DNA of 40,354 nucleotides from Armatimonadota bacterium. Lineage in GTDB: Bacteria; Armatimonadota; Fimbriimonadia; Fimbriimonadales; Fimbriimonadaceae. The notes beneath the pieces were generated by a model. It was not told the origin of the DNA. It worked only from the letters and a program-made list of their open reading frames with translations, and did not search any database. Of this stretch, positions 23,111 to 31,130 are shown piece by piece; within the stretch, counting starts at the first letter, position 1; each line of letters starts with the position of its first letter. The DNA lies in assembly GCA_025360125.1 (NCBI GenBank), contig JANYCU010000015.1, positions 1-40,354 of the forward strand, given 5' to 3'. The position numbers and the translations under genes were made by a program.

Positions 23111-24703
23111 TTAGCCTCTTGCCTTTTCGGTGGAATCGAGCAATAGTTGCTCCTTCGCAATCTTTCTCATAGCGCGTATTAGACTCCACCAAAATGAATT
23201 TGCAGGTACAAATTCGCCTAGTTGCGGACTCTCAGAGCCATCTTTGAGACGTTCGCATGAGGCGATTTTTTGTAGTACCGGATCGATGTCGAATTCCAGG
23301 TTTCCCAGAGTGAGATAGTGAGTTTTACCCAGAGATCTAAAGAGCCCCCGTTTGCCTGTAATTTCCAAAGTCTCGAACCTGCTCGCCTTCTCGGCAATAT
23401 CCAGTTTCTCCTCAACATACCGATTTATTCTCTCCGACTCGGTTAAGAGCTCGTTCTTTGCTTGGTTAGCCTTGGCAAGTTGTGGCTCTACTTCAGCCTT
23501 TATTTCTCGGTAGTCATCAGCCGTGATGGTTTCGTCTACGACCTTGTTTCGCGCACTCTTCAACCTCGAATCGAGAGTCAATATTTTCTGCTCGATCATC
23601 GGTAAGGAAACCGAAATAACTTCCCTATCTTCTTCCGCTACATGTTGCAGTGCGTATTTCGCCCACTGATTGAAAATTGGATTGATCTTTACCTTTGACA
23701 CGATGTCAAACCCAATGTCGTAAATCTCCTTCTCTCGCTTACCAACTTTTCTGCATCCCTTCGTTGCAGAACAGTGGTAGTACGTATAGATCGCTTGACG
23801 ACCCGTGCTTGCATACTCCTTCCTCTTCGTCTCCCCGATATTTGAACAACCGCAGTTTCGACAAACGAAGACTCCAGAGAATAGATGCTCGTGTGTCCTC
23901 ATACGTCTCAAAGGCGTTCTTCCGAGGAGTACCTGCGCGCGTTCGAACTGATCCCATGAAATCATGGGTTGGTGCTTGCCTTTCAATAGTTCACCCTTGA
24001 AATAGAAAGATCCTGCGTAAAACGGATTTGAGAACAGCTTGTAAAACAGGCTCTTTGAGATTGGCTTTTCCCTATCTCTTTTTTGGGCTCCCTTGAGGCC
24101 AAGCTTGGTTAGTTCTCGATGAATCTCTGGCAGATTGTAGTTACCCGACAATAGGAGGCTCCACGCTTTGTTTACTAGCTCGAACTTCACCGGATCAGGG
24201 TCAATTTCCCGAGTGATCGGATTGTTGATATACCCCAGCGGAGCTTTGCACGTATGCCACCCGCGCTCGGCTTTTCCTTTCATGCCGCGTTTCACATTGC
24301 GGCTCAAATCTTGGATATAGCCCGTAGCCATGCCATTTTCAATTGACATGAGGAGAACATTATCTTCAGGCAGATAGGTTCGCTCTGGGGTGCGGATGAA
24401 CTTCAAGGTCCCCGCTTGCAAGAGGTGAGCAATCAGTCCTCCATCGACCATGTTTCGCGATAATCGATTTATTGCCCAAGTAAGAATCCCCTCGATCTCA
24501 CCAGACTGCACCTTACCCATCAACCTCTGAAACTCCGGCCGCGTGTAAGGCTCTTTCGCCGATCGCGATTCAACGATGATTTCGGAGACTTTAAGGTTTT
24601 CGCGCTTTGCGAGCTCGTGAAGGGCGGATAACTGGTCGTCCAAGCTCTGAATTTGCCTGTCCTCGCTTTCCGTTGATTTTCTCGCGTAGATAGCTACAGC
24701 CAT
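23111..24703 (-). CDS. Large serine recombinase
   Basis: 530 residues. The resolvase domain (about 1-140) begins AVAIYARKSTES with catalytic S10, followed by R-x-x-Q-S-L-D-D-Q and the typical NRLSRN motif. A recombinase domain (about 150-260) follows, then a zinc-ribbon (FVCRNCGC, later YYHC and KGC) and a coiled coil (about 370-440). This is the full plan of phage- and ICE-type large serine recombinases, so the gene looks intact. The element therefore carries two unrelated recombinases; this one could be a relic of an earlier element, serve a second attachment site or resolve multimers. No attachment site for it can be seen. Confidence 0.9.
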   Translation of the reverse strand: MAVAIYARKSTESEDRQIQSLDDQLSALHELAKRENLKVSEIIVESRSAKEPYTRPEFQRLMGKVQSGEIEGILTWAINRLSRNMVDGGLIAHLLQAGTLKFIRTPERTYLPEDNVLLMSIENGMATGYIQDLSRNVKRGMKGKAERGWHTCKAPLGYINNPITREIDPDPVKFELVNKAWSLLLSGNYNLPEIHRELTKLGLKGAQKRDREKPISKSLFYKLFSNPFYAGSFYFKGELLKGKHQPMISWDQFERAQVLLGRTPLRRMRTHEHLFSGVFVCRNCGCSNIGETKRKEYASTGRQAIYTYYHCSATKGCRKVGKREKEIYDIGFDIVSKVKINPIFNQWAKYALQHVAEEDREVISVSLPMIEQKILTLDSRLKSARNKVVDETITADDYREIKAEVEPQLAKANQAKNELLTESERINRYVEEKLDIAEKASRFETLEITGKRGLFRSLGKTHYLTLGNLEFDIDPVLQKIASCERLKDGSESPQLGEFVPANSFWWSLIRAMRKIAKEQLLLDSTEKARG

Positions 24704-24842
24704 AGGTTTGGTAAAAATAGATTAGTAAGACTTGGGTGGCCAGTTCCTGGGCGTGGTCATAAGCCAACTCTAGCCCAAGTTCTTGGAGAACTAAAGACTG
24801 GAACGACCTAACATCGGTATCGGTGGGAGTTGGAAGCCACAT
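24591..24842 (-). CDS. Small ORF overlapping the start of the serine recombinase gene
   Basis: 83 residues from ATG 24842. The part before the recombinase start reads SFQSLVLQELGLELAYDHA then QELATQVLLIYFYQTYG. This resembles short helical proteins (pattern FQ-x(5)-ELG-x-L-x(4)-A-x(2)-A-x-x-LL) that sit just upstream of serine recombinases in several bacteria. The last third overlaps the recombinase gene by 113 bases in another frame and looks non-functional. The ORF is short, so it is listed with caution. If real it may be a co-translated helper or regulator. Confidence 0.35.
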   Translation of the reverse strand: MWLPTPTDTDVRSFQSLVLQELGLELAYDHAQELATQVLLIYFYQTYGCSYLREKINGKRGQANSELGRPVIRPSRARKARKP

Positions 24843-24955
24843 GAGCCGATTTTGAATCCTATCTCCATGCAAAAAAACATGAGGACATTCTAGGCATTGG
24901 TGCGTAGAATTACTCCTTTTGGACGGCGAAAGCGCCAACTTCTTATCATGGGTTT

Positions 24956-25396
24956 ATGAACAACCCAACCCCCAAACAGGTCTTCGGACCGGTCATCTCT
25001 CGGCTCGCCGACGCGATGATTCATGTGCCGTATTATGCCTGCGATGGCTCTCCACGGCTTGCCTTGGATGCCAGCGTAGACCGATCAACAGTAACCCGAT
25101 TGAAGCGGAGTGCCTTGAATCCTTCTTTTGCCATGGTGGCCCGTCTCACCGCGGCAATTGAGAAGAGGGTCGGATGCCGTATAGACCCGAGAGATCTCTT
25201 TGCGGAGAACGGACAGTTTCTTACTCCGCATATTTGCGACCTCTTTCCAACCTGTAATGGCTGTTTGCCTGATGCAGCCCTGAATGAATTCGGCGAGCTA
25301 CAACCCTTGTTTCACGGAATTGGTAAAGGCGAATGGGTCACATCCCAGTATCCACGCGGATACGAACAAGAGGAAGGAGGAGCATGGACGATCTAG
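24956..25396 (+). CDS. HTH protein with C-terminal CxxC motif
   Basis: 146 residues. Residues about 30-80 form a likely XRE-type helix-turn-helix (RLALDASVDRSTVTRLKRSA, then FAMVARLTAAIEKR). A short C-terminal region follows, with HICDLFPTCNGCLP, where three cysteines and a histidine could bind metal. It is the first gene of a plus-strand group that leads into the replication genes, and its end overlaps the Mrr-like gene by 13 bases. It is divergent from the serine recombinase across a 252-base gap. It probably regulates replication genes, but this is inferred from position. Confidence 0.6.
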   Translation: MNNPTPKQVFGPVISRLADAMIHVPYYACDGSPRLALDASVDRSTVTRLKRSALNPSFAMVARLTAAIEKRVGCRIDPRDLFAENGQFLTPHICDLFPTCNGCLPDAALNEFGELQPLFHGIGKGEWVTSQYPRGYEQEEGGAWTI

Positions 25397-25896
25397 GGAT
25401 GGTAGCAGCCCTGCAAGCCTGCTCGCTCTTTGAACTTCTGATACTGCTTCAACCGATTCTGGCCCGTGAGGGATACGGAGACGTGGAGGTTCTTGACCGG
25501 CTGCTCACCACCCAGAAGACCCGTCATGGAGGCTTTGAAATGGTGAGCCGGATTGGGGCCGGAATCTTGCCCCTAACGTGTGTAATCAAGGTCATCAACG
25601 ACGATATCCGGGTTCGCATGCTCTCTGAGCTTGTGGGCACTGTTGATCGCATTAACGCCGATGTCGGCCTCGTTATCACCCCAAAGAAACTCTGCAAGTC
25701 AGCCGAAAAAGAATTACCGAAGTACACCACGACGAAGCTTCAAATCCTGGACGGAGAAGCTTTGGCCGGGCTCATGCGAAAGCACAAAATCGGGGTGCGG
25801 CCAGGTGGCGGTGTGGACTACGCCTTTTTCGGTGGACTTGAAGACTTCGCTAACTGGTCTGAACCGCTCATAACCGACATGAAGCGATGGATATGA
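25384..25896 (+). CDS. Mrr-like restriction-endonuclease-fold protein
   Basis: 170 residues from the ATG at 25384, which follows a clear AAGGAGG site; an upstream in-frame start at 25333 is unlikely. The middle has the strand-helix order of Mrr_cat-type nucleases: an N-terminal helical part, HGGFEMV, PLTCVIKV, then LSELVGTVDRINADVGLVIT and a final helix beginning KSAEKEL. The usual D...QxK active site is not clean: the lysine is in CVIKV but the expected acidic residue and glutamine are not obvious. It may be an inactive or divergent nuclease. It overlaps both neighbours by 13 and 10 bases, so it is part of the replication operon. Confidence 0.5.
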   Translation: MDDLGMVAALQACSLFELLILLQPILAREGYGDVEVLDRLLTTQKTRHGGFEMVSRIGAGILPLTCVIKVINDDIRVRMLSELVGTVDRINADVGLVITPKKLCKSAEKELPKYTTTKLQILDGEALAGLMRKHKIGVRPGGGVDYAFFGGLEDFANWSEPLITDMKRWI

Positions 25897-26300
25897 CCCG
25901 CCCCAACCAAATCGCGCTTCAAATGCATTCTTTAGGAGTCAGCCGCAAAGCGATCATTGATATCTTAAGCATTTATCCTTACGACCAGATTGAAGCACAA
26001 CTCGAGTATCTTCCCTTTCGCAAGGCGCGTCGGCCCGAAGCCTTCATCGTCGACGCCATACGCTACAACTATTCAGCCCCTAAAGAATTCTTCTATGCCA
26101 AGAATAAAGCTAAACGTAACAAACCACCACAACAATTGGACCAAGACCCCGAATCACCTACTGGACAGCTTGATGCCGAAACTCAAGGATACGGAATTGA
26201 GAGTCCTTCTGGTGCTCCTTCGCCTCACGACGGGCTGGAACCGGGAGGGACAGACCCTGATCCTCTCCTACCAGACCTTGATCTCGAAAACTGGGCGTAG
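25887..26300 (+). CDS. Rep-associated protein (plasmid replication-protein-like domain)
   Basis: 137 residues. The first 70 residues resemble the C-terminal domain of plasmid replication proteins: LGVSRKAIIDILSIYPYDQI, RKARRPEAFIVDAIRYNYS and a following P-x-EFF. The tail (about 75-137) is rich in Pro, Asp and Gly and looks disordered; this part is coded by the same DNA as the start of the RepO-like gene at 26095 in another frame. It overlaps the Mrr-like gene by 10 bases. The N-terminal domain is credible; the tail may be constrained mainly by the overlapping gene. It probably works with the RepO-like protein at the origin. Confidence 0.6.
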   Translation: MDMTRPNQIALQMHSLGVSRKAIIDILSIYPYDQIEAQLEYLPFRKARRPEAFIVDAIRYNYSAPKEFFYAKNKAKRNKPPQQLDQDPESPTGQLDAETQGYGIESPSGAPSPHDGLEPGGTDPDPLLPDLDLENWA

Positions 26301-26442
26301 GAGCGAAGCGATCTCGCTTGCTCTCAAAAGCCTCAAAGCCCGGGGACTTATCCACATACCCCGTGAATCTGCGCCATTTACACCCCATAAACCGAAGAGA
26401 ATCCGCCCGAAAAGCAAACTGCAACAATATAAAGACAATTAA
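26095..26442 (+). CDS. RepO-like replication initiation protein
   Basis: 115 residues from the ATG at 26095. It has the N-terminal winged-helix domain of phage O / plasmid initiator proteins: TKTPNHLLDSLMPKLKDTEL, then VLLVLLRLTTGWNREGQ, LSYQTLISKTGRRSEAI and SLALKSLKARGLI. A basic tail follows. The first 206 bases overlap the previous gene in a different frame, so the two are separate proteins or are joined by a frameshift. A DnaA box lies inside its 3' end and another just after it. Position and motifs make this the likely initiator of the element's own replication. Confidence 0.72.
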   Translation: MPRIKLNVTNHHNNWTKTPNHLLDSLMPKLKDTELRVLLVLLRLTTGWNREGQTLILSYQTLISKTGRRSEAISLALKSLKARGLIHIPRESAPFTPHKPKRIRPKSKLQQYKDN

Positions 26443-26646
26443 GTAAAAGACAACCAAAACAACGCCACTTATCCACAGCGCACATGAAAAGTGAGGTGAA
26501 TACCTCATAAAGTCAGGTTTTGACTTAGCCAAATTTGAACCTAAATATAGTAAACAACCCCGCACATCCTTGTGCGGGGTTCTGTGCTAGCTTGGAACAG
26601 GCAACAGAAACGAGAAACTGACAACAAAAACGGAAAACCGACAAAC
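26348..26646. other. Candidate replication origin (DnaA boxes and short repeats)
   Basis: Two perfect DnaA boxes, TTATCCACA, lie at 26348-26356 (inside the RepO-like gene) and 26469-26477. The stretch between is AT-rich. A strong hairpin follows at 26556-26581, and two imperfect 20-base direct repeats occupy 26607-26646, centred on AAACGAGAAAC and AAACGGAAAAC. This combination next to initiator-like genes suggests a theta or phage-type origin. The 241 bases from 26443 to 26683 hold no gene. Which part unwinds cannot be told by eye. Confidence 0.62.
26556..26581. terminator. Strong perfect hairpin (terminator or origin structure)
   Basis: AACCCCGCACA (26556-26566) pairs perfectly with TGTGCGGGGTT (26571-26581) over the loop TCCT, an 11-base stem. 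It lies downstream of the Rep operon and could end its transcripts; the T-run is short. Its place inside the origin region leaves open a role as a single-strand origin or initiator structure. Confidence 0.6.
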
Positions 26647-26683
26647 AGACAGGGCGGGAGGGCGGGTTACCTTAGAGCGCCGC

Positions 26684-27622
26684 TTATTCACCTGATGCCC
26701 ATCTGACTTCACTTAAAAACAGGCCGCGAAGTGCGACGCTCTCAGGTGATGAATCGATGGGGGCATCTCCAGTAAACGCTATCTTTCCGCCACTTGCTGG
26801 CTGATATATGAATCCCATGGTAAACCCTTGATCGTCTTGACCGGTAAGAAGCGTCGCACTTGCGCTCACTGGAGCTACTCCTTGACCCGATACATTTTGC
26901 CCAAATAGATTGGCGCCCATCGGAAACCCACTGACAGACCCTGAAACGATCTGAGCAGTACGAAACGGGGTGAAGCCGCTTGAATTAGTAACTCCGCCAC
27001 AGAAACTGCCGATTGAACTTATGTTGTCATTATTGAGGTCGCCCGTCGCCAGAAGCCTAGTGGAATAGCGAATGAGCACCACGCCTCCTCCTGCATTCAT
27101 GAACGATTTGATGGCTGGAACATCCGACGGGCTCACGGCCGCACTCGATGCGATGACGATAACGTCGGCGGAAAATACTCCCGGCAGGGCGTGGCTTACC
27201 TGAACCGGCTGAGTGCTGAGACCCTGCAAAAGGTCGGTCTCCTGGTTAACCCCGGATTGGGCGGTATCCGCCAAAAACAGGATTCGCTTGGAACCCTTTT
27301 GAACTGACACGGTGATGAGCGACGATACGGAGTTTCCGTCCGTGCCGTGAGCCGTAATTTTGTAGGTCGTTGGGACGGTCGGCTTATCCGTGAACGATCC
27401 GTTGAGAGTGGAGCCATTTACAGGGAAGCTCGCGCCCTCAATGGAATCCACGTTCTGAGAACTCCAACTGATAGTGGTCGGTTGTCCGTATGCAACCGAT
27501 TGAATTGATGAAGAAAGCGTTATGGACGCCGTCGATGATCCCCCGATGGACCCTCCGCCGCAACCAAGCGGCAAAAGGCTAAGGGCAAAAAGGGGTAGGA
27601 GAAGGATTGATTTTGGATTCAT
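26684..27622 (-). CDS. Surface lipoprotein with Ig-like and Rossmann-like parts
   Basis: 312 residues from the ATG at 27622, which has AGGT in front; longer reading to 27703 would cross the promoter. The signal peptide ends in LLPLGC, a lipobox, followed by a Gly/Ser-rich linker. Residues about 35-110 look like a beta-sandwich (TTYKITAHGTDGNSVSSLITVSV). Residues about 115-220 resemble the glutamine-amidotransferase-like fold (RILFLADT, then SPSDVPAIKSFMNAGGGVVLI). It is likely an envelope protein. Gene and downstream origin are convergent. It shares a short palindromic control region with the HTH gene at 27712. Function unknown. Confidence 0.65.
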   Translation of the reverse strand: MNPKSILLLPLFALSLLPLGCGGGSIGGSSTASITLSSSIQSVAYGQPTTISWSSQNVDSIEGASFPVNGSTLNGSFTDKPTVPTTYKITAHGTDGNSVSSLITVSVQKGSKRILFLADTAQSGVNQETDLLQGLSTQPVQVSHALPGVFSADVIVIASSAAVSPSDVPAIKSFMNAGGGVVLIRYSTRLLATGDLNNDNISSIGSFCGGVTNSSGFTPFRTAQIVSGSVSGFPMGANLFGQNVSGQGVAPVSASATLLTGQDDQGFTMGFIYQPASGGKIAFTGDAPIDSSPESVALRGLFLSEVRWASGE

Positions 27623-27671
27623 AGCTACCTGGTCTTCCGAAATCTGGGAGACTATATAGTATATCTCAAAA

Positions 27672-27688
27672 CCACCTAACTTAGGTGG
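27672..27688. promoter_or_regulatory. 17-base palindromic operator
   Basis: CCACCTAA-C-TTAGGTGG is a perfect inverted repeat with eight-base arms, between the divergent lipoprotein gene (start 27622) and XRE gene (start 27712). A TATACT box for the minus strand lies at 27663-27658, so the palindrome covers its -35 area. It is the natural binding site for the XRE protein, which would then control both genes. Confidence 0.6.
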
Positions 27689-27711
27689 AAAGTAATTGAA
27701 CACGATGAAGT

Positions 27712-27972
27712 GTGTCTAAGCTTCCCGTAGCCTCGTTCAACACCCCCGAATACGACAAGCTGATCGCGCTTCTCAAGACCATTCGCAAGGAAAAACGGGT
27801 TAGTCAAGAGGAATTGTCGAGGCGACTCGGGCAGTCCGTGAATTTCGTGCTGAAGATCGAACAGAAAGACCGCCGATTCGACGTTGTTGAATTCTTTCAG
27901 CTTTTTACGGCCCTTGAAGTTGACCCTGTTGAGGCGTTCACAAGGTTCGCAAAGGAAGTCCGGGCTACTTAA
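27712..27972 (+). CDS. XRE-family HTH repressor
   Basis: 86 residues from a GTG at 27712. Residues about 15-70 are a typical XRE/Cro-C1 domain: LLKTIRKEKRVSQEELSRRL, recognition helix around QSVNFVLKIEQ, and a last helix with FFQLFTALEVD. The gene starts 23 bases after the palindrome 27672-27688, fitting autoregulation and control of the divergent lipoprotein gene. Its stop overlaps the convergent HTH-TPR gene by four bases. Confidence 0.85.
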   Translation: MSKLPVASFNTPEYDKLIALLKTIRKEKRVSQEELSRRLGQSVNFVLKIEQKDRRFDVVEFFQLFTALEVDPVEAFTRFAKEVRAT

Positions 27973-29066
27973 TAGTCTAGATAGAGCCTGGTAAGCTCAC
28001 GGTCAGCTTTAGCCGCGTGGTAAAGATTGAATTCTTCATGGCACACCCGTGCAATTTTGCGAAGCTCAGACTCCGCCTCTTCCCTTTTGCCACGAAGAAT
28101 GTTTAGTTTTGCCCTGGTAAAGCCTAGGCGAACCGGAAACTCGGCGCAAAAATTCATGCCATCGGCCTCGATTTGCTCAATCGTATCCTCGGCCTTCATG
28201 GTGTTACCTCCGGCGAATTCTAGCCGAGACCTGACTTCAAGGGCGTAGTAGTGAAAGGCAGGATCGTTTTCGAACTCTCCTGAGCGGGCGAGAGCAACAT
28301 GCGCGGTTTCGAGCGCAGAATCCGTCAACTCATGCCTTTCAACGGCGGAAAGCACATTGAGAGCGAAGTCTCGGTCCATCTGGAATCTTTTTTCTCGCCA
28401 AAGCATCAAGACTTCTGCGCTTCTTGGTTTTGTTGCGTCGGCGTACGAAACGGCATTCTCATGACTGGAATTGAGCTGTTTCCAGGTCACGAACGGAATG
28501 CCTCGAAGGACGTTGCCTCGCATCCATAAGCCCGTGGCTGCATGGACTTGCTCTTGGTTGACTTTAGCCCGGACTTCCATGGCATCCAATGCCTTCAGTG
28601 CGCTGGCTGTGCGCATAAGTCGCTGATTCAAATGGACGATTCTTTCGCTAAGCAACTGCCAAAGTTCTGGATCGGATTCGTGTTTTCTTGCCGCTAGTGC
28701 TAATTTCAAGGCCCGCTGTGGGGAAACCGACTCACCAACTGACTGTATCTGCTGGAGCACTACTCTGGAATCCAGTCCCTCCGCCTTTTCCGTTGGAATC
28801 GGGGCGAATTCCTGAATCCATGCCTCGTGAATGCGCTCTTGTAACCGAGACTTCCTGAATACAGTGAGAACCTTTCCAAGAGTTTGGGGATTGATTTCTT
28901 CTGGTCCTTGAACAAGCTGACTAACCCGACCGGGCGAGACACCCATTGCAATCGCGAACGCCTTGCTAGAACCAAACTCTTCGCCAATTGATGCTTTGAG
29001 AGTTGCACCGAATGACTTCTGTTTAGCCTTGCCTAAAGAATCGTCGTACTGAGTATGTGTCTCCAA
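27969..29066 (-). CDS. HTH-TPR regulatory protein next to the transfer genes
   Basis: 365 residues. The N-terminal HTH (about 15-75) has KAFAIAMGVSPGRVSQLVQG, and the remainder (about 110-360) is helical in TPR-like pairs, for example ETAHVALARSGEF and AKLNILRGKREEAESELRKI. This HTH plus helical-repeat plan recalls peptide- or ligand-sensing regulators of the RRNPP kind, which control conjugation in some Gram-positive elements; no candidate peptide gene was found nearby, so that is only an analogy. Its start is 28 bases from the divergent transfer ATPase gene, so it very likely controls that gene. Confidence 0.6.
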   Translation of the reverse strand: METHTQYDDSLGKAKQKSFGATLKASIGEEFGSSKAFAIAMGVSPGRVSQLVQGPEEINPQTLGKVLTVFRKSRLQERIHEAWIQEFAPIPTEKAEGLDSRVVLQQIQSVGESVSPQRALKLALAARKHESDPELWQLLSERIVHLNQRLMRTASALKALDAMEVRAKVNQEQVHAATGLWMRGNVLRGIPFVTWKQLNSSHENAVSYADATKPRSAEVLMLWREKRFQMDRDFALNVLSAVERHELTDSALETAHVALARSGEFENDPAFHYYALEVRSRLEFAGGNTMKAEDTIEQIEADGMNFCAEFPVRLGFTRAKLNILRGKREEAESELRKIARVCHEEFNLYHAAKADRELTRLYLDY

Positions 29067-29094
29067 GTATCCCTCGTATCATCGTTACACTACG

Positions 29095-30450
29095 ATGGAT
29101 AAGTTCTTTAGGATGCTAGAAATACCTCTAATTCTTCTTTCACAACGCTCTAATAGGCGAGAGAGGACTTTGACTCCAGAAATTCCCAAAGGTGCTTTGG
29201 GGACGATTGTGGACACAAATGAGCCCTTTCGATTAACCGCTAAAGATCTCTCAAAGCATTGTTACATCCTTGGAAGCACCGGCTGTGGTAAAACGTCGCT
29301 GATTCTCAAGCTAATCGAAGAAGATATCAAGGAAGGCCATTCGATTGTCATTCTCGATTTGCGTGGTGACCTCGTAAATGGTTCGCTCGGATTGTGCGAA
29401 AGACTCAAGGTGAATCCTGATCGAGTAACCCTGCTTGATTTGCGGGAAAGGGAGCGCATTCAGGGATTCAACCCATTAGGTGGTGCAGGAGAGCCATATA
29501 TCCGCGCACTTCACCTTTTGGAAGTGCTGGCTAATGAAGCTGAATCTTGGGGAGTGCAACTTGAAGAGACTTTGCGATCCGCACTCCTTCTACTAGCCGA
29601 GTCAGGCTTCCGGATTACGGAAATCGAGAAAGTATTTTACGACCAAGAATTTCGAAGTCAATGTTTAGGGATGTGTAGTGACGATAGTGTTGTCCGGTTT
29701 TGGGAACGATATGTCTCGCTCACACTTATCCAACAGCAGTGCTGGGCTCTTCCTGTACTCAACAAAGTAACTTCCCTTCTCGCCGTTCCGACACTTCGCC
29801 ACATCCTAGCTGCTGAATCTGATCTCAATTTAGGTGAACTTCTGGCGCGGAAGGGACAAATTCTCCTCGTTTCACTGGCCGTGGACGAGTTGCATCGTTC
29901 GGCACGAATGATGGGAAGCCTTGTGGTTTCGGCAATTTCCCGTGAAATGATGGCTCGGGTCAATGCATCTGAGGCGGATCGCAATCCGGTGAGGCTATAT
30001 GTCGACGAGTTTGAGAACATGGCGTCCGAAAGCTTTGAGAGCTTAATCGCTGAAGGCCGAAGATTCAAATTGTCTTTGGTACTCTCGCACCAGACACTCT
30101 CTCAGTTAGATAAGAAATTGAGGTCGGTGATTCGCAACAACGTAGGAATCCAAATCCTCTTTCAATGTGGCTTTGAAGATGCTGTACAGGTCCAGAAGGA
30201 ACTACCAGACAACTTTGCCGGAGATGCAGTCAGAAACCTAAATACGGGTGAGTCAATTGTATTGTCGCGAAGCGACGAAACCGTGCTCGTTAAATTTCAT
30301 CCTCCCCGCGAAGGCTCTTCGATGGTGCGGGTCGCAATGTATCGGAGTCAAATACTTGCCCGACTGCCCAATTCGCCAGCGAGACAAGCTCGAAAAGTGG
30401 CGAGCTTGGAAGAAGATGTACCAGTATTCGATTGGGAGGATTGGCTGTGA
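29095..30450 (+). CDS. VirD4/HerA-like DNA-transfer ATPase
   Basis: 451 residues without an obvious membrane anchor. Walker A is GSTGCGKT at 60-67, then VILDLRGD at 85-92, and Walker B is LYVDEFEN at 301-308, followed by RRFKLSLVLSHQTLSQL, a motif typical of type IV coupling proteins and HerA/TraD-like ATPases. It probably pumps or guides DNA in transfer, in a hexamer. No other type IV secretion genes occur in the element, so it is either a mobilising ATPase using a host machine or a single-protein translocator. The next gene overlaps its stop by one base. Confidence 0.78.
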   Translation: MDKFFRMLEIPLILLSQRSNRRERTLTPEIPKGALGTIVDTNEPFRLTAKDLSKHCYILGSTGCGKTSLILKLIEEDIKEGHSIVILDLRGDLVNGSLGLCERLKVNPDRVTLLDLRERERIQGFNPLGGAGEPYIRALHLLEVLANEAESWGVQLEETLRSALLLLAESGFRITEIEKVFYDQEFRSQCLGMCSDDSVVRFWERYVSLTLIQQQCWALPVLNKVTSLLAVPTLRHILAAESDLNLGELLARKGQILLVSLAVDELHRSARMMGSLVVSAISREMMARVNASEADRNPVRLYVDEFENMASESFESLIAEGRRFKLSLVLSHQTLSQLDKKLRSVIRNNVGIQILFQCGFEDAVQVQKELPDNFAGDAVRNLNTGESIVLSRSDETVLVKFHPPREGSSMVRVAMYRSQILARLPNSPARQARKVASLEEDVPVFDWEDWL

Positions 30451-31130
30451 TGATAACCGCTCGGGACATAAAGCTCGTGAAAGATGTTGCCCTGAGCCAC
30501 GTCCTCTCTCGCGACCAAGTCATCGCGCTCGGCTACTTTGAATCTGTAAATCGGGCGAATCGGAGGCTAGCCGCACTGGTGAAAGAACGCTCCTTGAGAG
30601 TAATAACCACTCCATTTCATTCGCAGCGGCTATACGCCGCCGGAGAAAAGGCACACGAGGTGGTAGGAGAAAAAATAGCTCGGATACTTGGAAATCGCTC
30701 CTCGTCGCCGAGATTTTTGCAACACTCATTAGCTGTAACAAATGTGCGCATCGCTCTCCTGAAGCGCGGATGGTCCGACTGGAGGTTTGAGCAACAAATC
30801 AGGGATTCGGTAATGATGGATGGCAAGACCTATGAAATTCGAGCGGATGGTCTTGTCGCAAGTCCAGTTGGCCTGGTTTTCATCGAGGCAGACCTGGGTC
30901 ACGTTAGCCGTAGGAACTTCTCTCGAAAGGTCGAAGCATTTGATCAATACGCGAAAAGTGGTCGGCACAAGCAGGTGTTCAAAATGGAAAGTCTCAGAGT
31001 TCTCGTCATTACGACGGGACACCTTCGCAAAACCCACTTAAAGGATTTCACCAAGAACTCGAATTCCTTTACTTCGAGTTTCATGACGTTCAATGACCTT
31101 GGTGTCGATGTTCCCGGAGGATGGTCTTGA
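30450..31130 (+). CDS. Replication-relaxation family protein (putative mobilisation)
   Basis: 226 residues from the ATG at 30450, with GGGAGGA ten bases upstream. The N-terminal winged helix (about 1-75) starts ITARDIKLVKDVALSHVLSR and contains RRLAALVKERSLRV. The rest has strand-rich motifs such as RADGLVA and VFIEADLGH, which match the replication-relaxation family (PF13814-like) found beside VirD4/FtsK-type ATPases in integrative elements. The exact activity is not settled; nicking or DNA melting at a transfer origin is a plausible guess. The acidic residues (RADG, EADLGH) could be an endonuclease-like site. It overlaps the next gene by ten bases. Confidence 0.7.
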   Translation: MITARDIKLVKDVALSHVLSRDQVIALGYFESVNRANRRLAALVKERSLRVITTPFHSQRLYAAGEKAHEVVGEKIARILGNRSSSPRFLQHSLAVTNVRIALLKRGWSDWRFEQQIRDSVMMDGKTYEIRADGLVASPVGLVFIEADLGHVSRRNFSRKVEAFDQYAKSGRHKQVFKMESLRVLVITTGHLRKTHLKDFTKNSNSFTSSFMTFNDLGVDVPGGWS

